Part shown: in pieces, positions 6,108 to 6,177 of the stretch | Numbering within the stretch: position 1 is the first letter of the stretch | How the letters are laid out: each line of letters starts with the position of its first letter | The notes under the pieces: generated by a model | Seen by the model: only the letters and a program-made list of their open reading frames with translations | What the model was told of the DNA's origin: nothing | Database searches by the model: none | Position numbers and translations under genes: made by a program | Assembly (NCBI GenBank): GCA_027623615.1 | Contig: JAQBVH010000211.1 | Span: 1-6,177 of the forward strand | Direction: 5' to 3' | Length of the DNA: 6,177 nucleotides | From: Planctomycetota bacterium | Lineage (GTDB): Bacteria > Planctomycetota > UBA1135 > GCA-002686595

Positions 6108-6164
6108 GAGTGCGAATGGCCGCTGGTAGGAGTGCGAATGGCCGCTGGTAGGAGTGCGAGTGGG
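6099..6164 (+). repeat. 22-bp tandem repeat, three copies, spanning the esterase stop codon
   Basis: The unit begins CGCTGGTAGGAGTGCGAATG. Copies are 6099-6120, 6121-6142 (identical) and 6143-6164 (20 of 22 bases match; differences at unit positions 18 and 22). Copy 1 supplies the last two codons (Arg, Trp) and the TAG stop of the esterase gene. Because 22 is not a multiple of 3, the TAG falls in all three frames (6105, 6127, 6149). Replication slippage is the likely origin. Confidence 0.9.
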
Positions 6165-6177
6165 GGAACGGTGCCCC
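6163..6177 (+). terminator. Possible hairpin, cut off by the window edge
   Basis: GGGG (6163-6166) can pair with CCCC (6174-6177) around a 7-nt loop. The window ends at the last base of the arm, so neither a longer stem nor a T tract can be seen. It may be the start of the esterase terminator. Confidence 0.2.

Noticed and set aside
1..6177. Genome-wide recoding of TGA (as Trp or Gly)
   Set aside because: At least three genes here end with TGA at natural protein ends (1695-1697, 2796-2798, 3999-4001), and tryptophan is encoded by TGG throughout.

Overview
The window is high-GC bacterial DNA carrying seven protein genes and no rRNA, tRNA, CRISPR array or insertion sequence that I can see. The gene mix suggests Planctomycetota or a similar environmental lineage: a secreted HEAT-repeat protein with a tryptophan-rich motif, an exported DUF1579-type protein, an exported sialate-esterase-type SGNH hydrolase, and mostly no Shine-Dalgarno sequences. 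This assignment is an inference from gene content, not a proof.

Layout: (a) 1-796, minus strand, 5' part of a secreted HEAT-repeat protein that leaves the window and is interrupted by an in-frame TGA just after its signal peptide. (b) 797-1031, divergent spacer with weak promoter-like motifs. (c) 1032-1697, plus strand, a zinc-ribbon membrane protein. Its stop overlaps by one base the start of (d) 1697-2032, a 111-residue YtxJ/BrxC-type (monothiol bacilliredoxin, thioredoxin-fold) protein whose single active-site cysteine position is encoded by TGA. A strong hairpin follows that TGA at the right distance for a bacterial SECIS element. (e) 2036-2692, minus strand, an exported DUF1579-like protein, convergent with (d). 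(f) 2796-3965, minus strand, a class V alanine/serine-glyoxylate aminotransferase, preceded by (g) 3999-4391, a small cytosolic protein of unknown function. (h) 4539-6107, plus strand, an exported sialate O-acetylesterase-like hydrolase, ending in three copies of a 22-bp tandem repeat.

The main discovery is gene (d), a probable selenoprotein. The reading frame resumes after the internal TGA with the whole YtxJ family signature (U-PVSHRA, HESPQ, HASH), the protein has the family's full length, and it contains no cysteine. A standard gene caller would stop after 30 residues or call an antisense frame. The zinc-ribbon membrane protein is its translational neighbour and may be a functional partner, though the sequence does not show how.

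The window also holds a second in-frame TGA, in the HEAT-repeat gene. It lacks a good SECIS-like hairpin and any active-site context, so I treat it as a mutation, a sequence error or a start-site question, not as selenocysteine.
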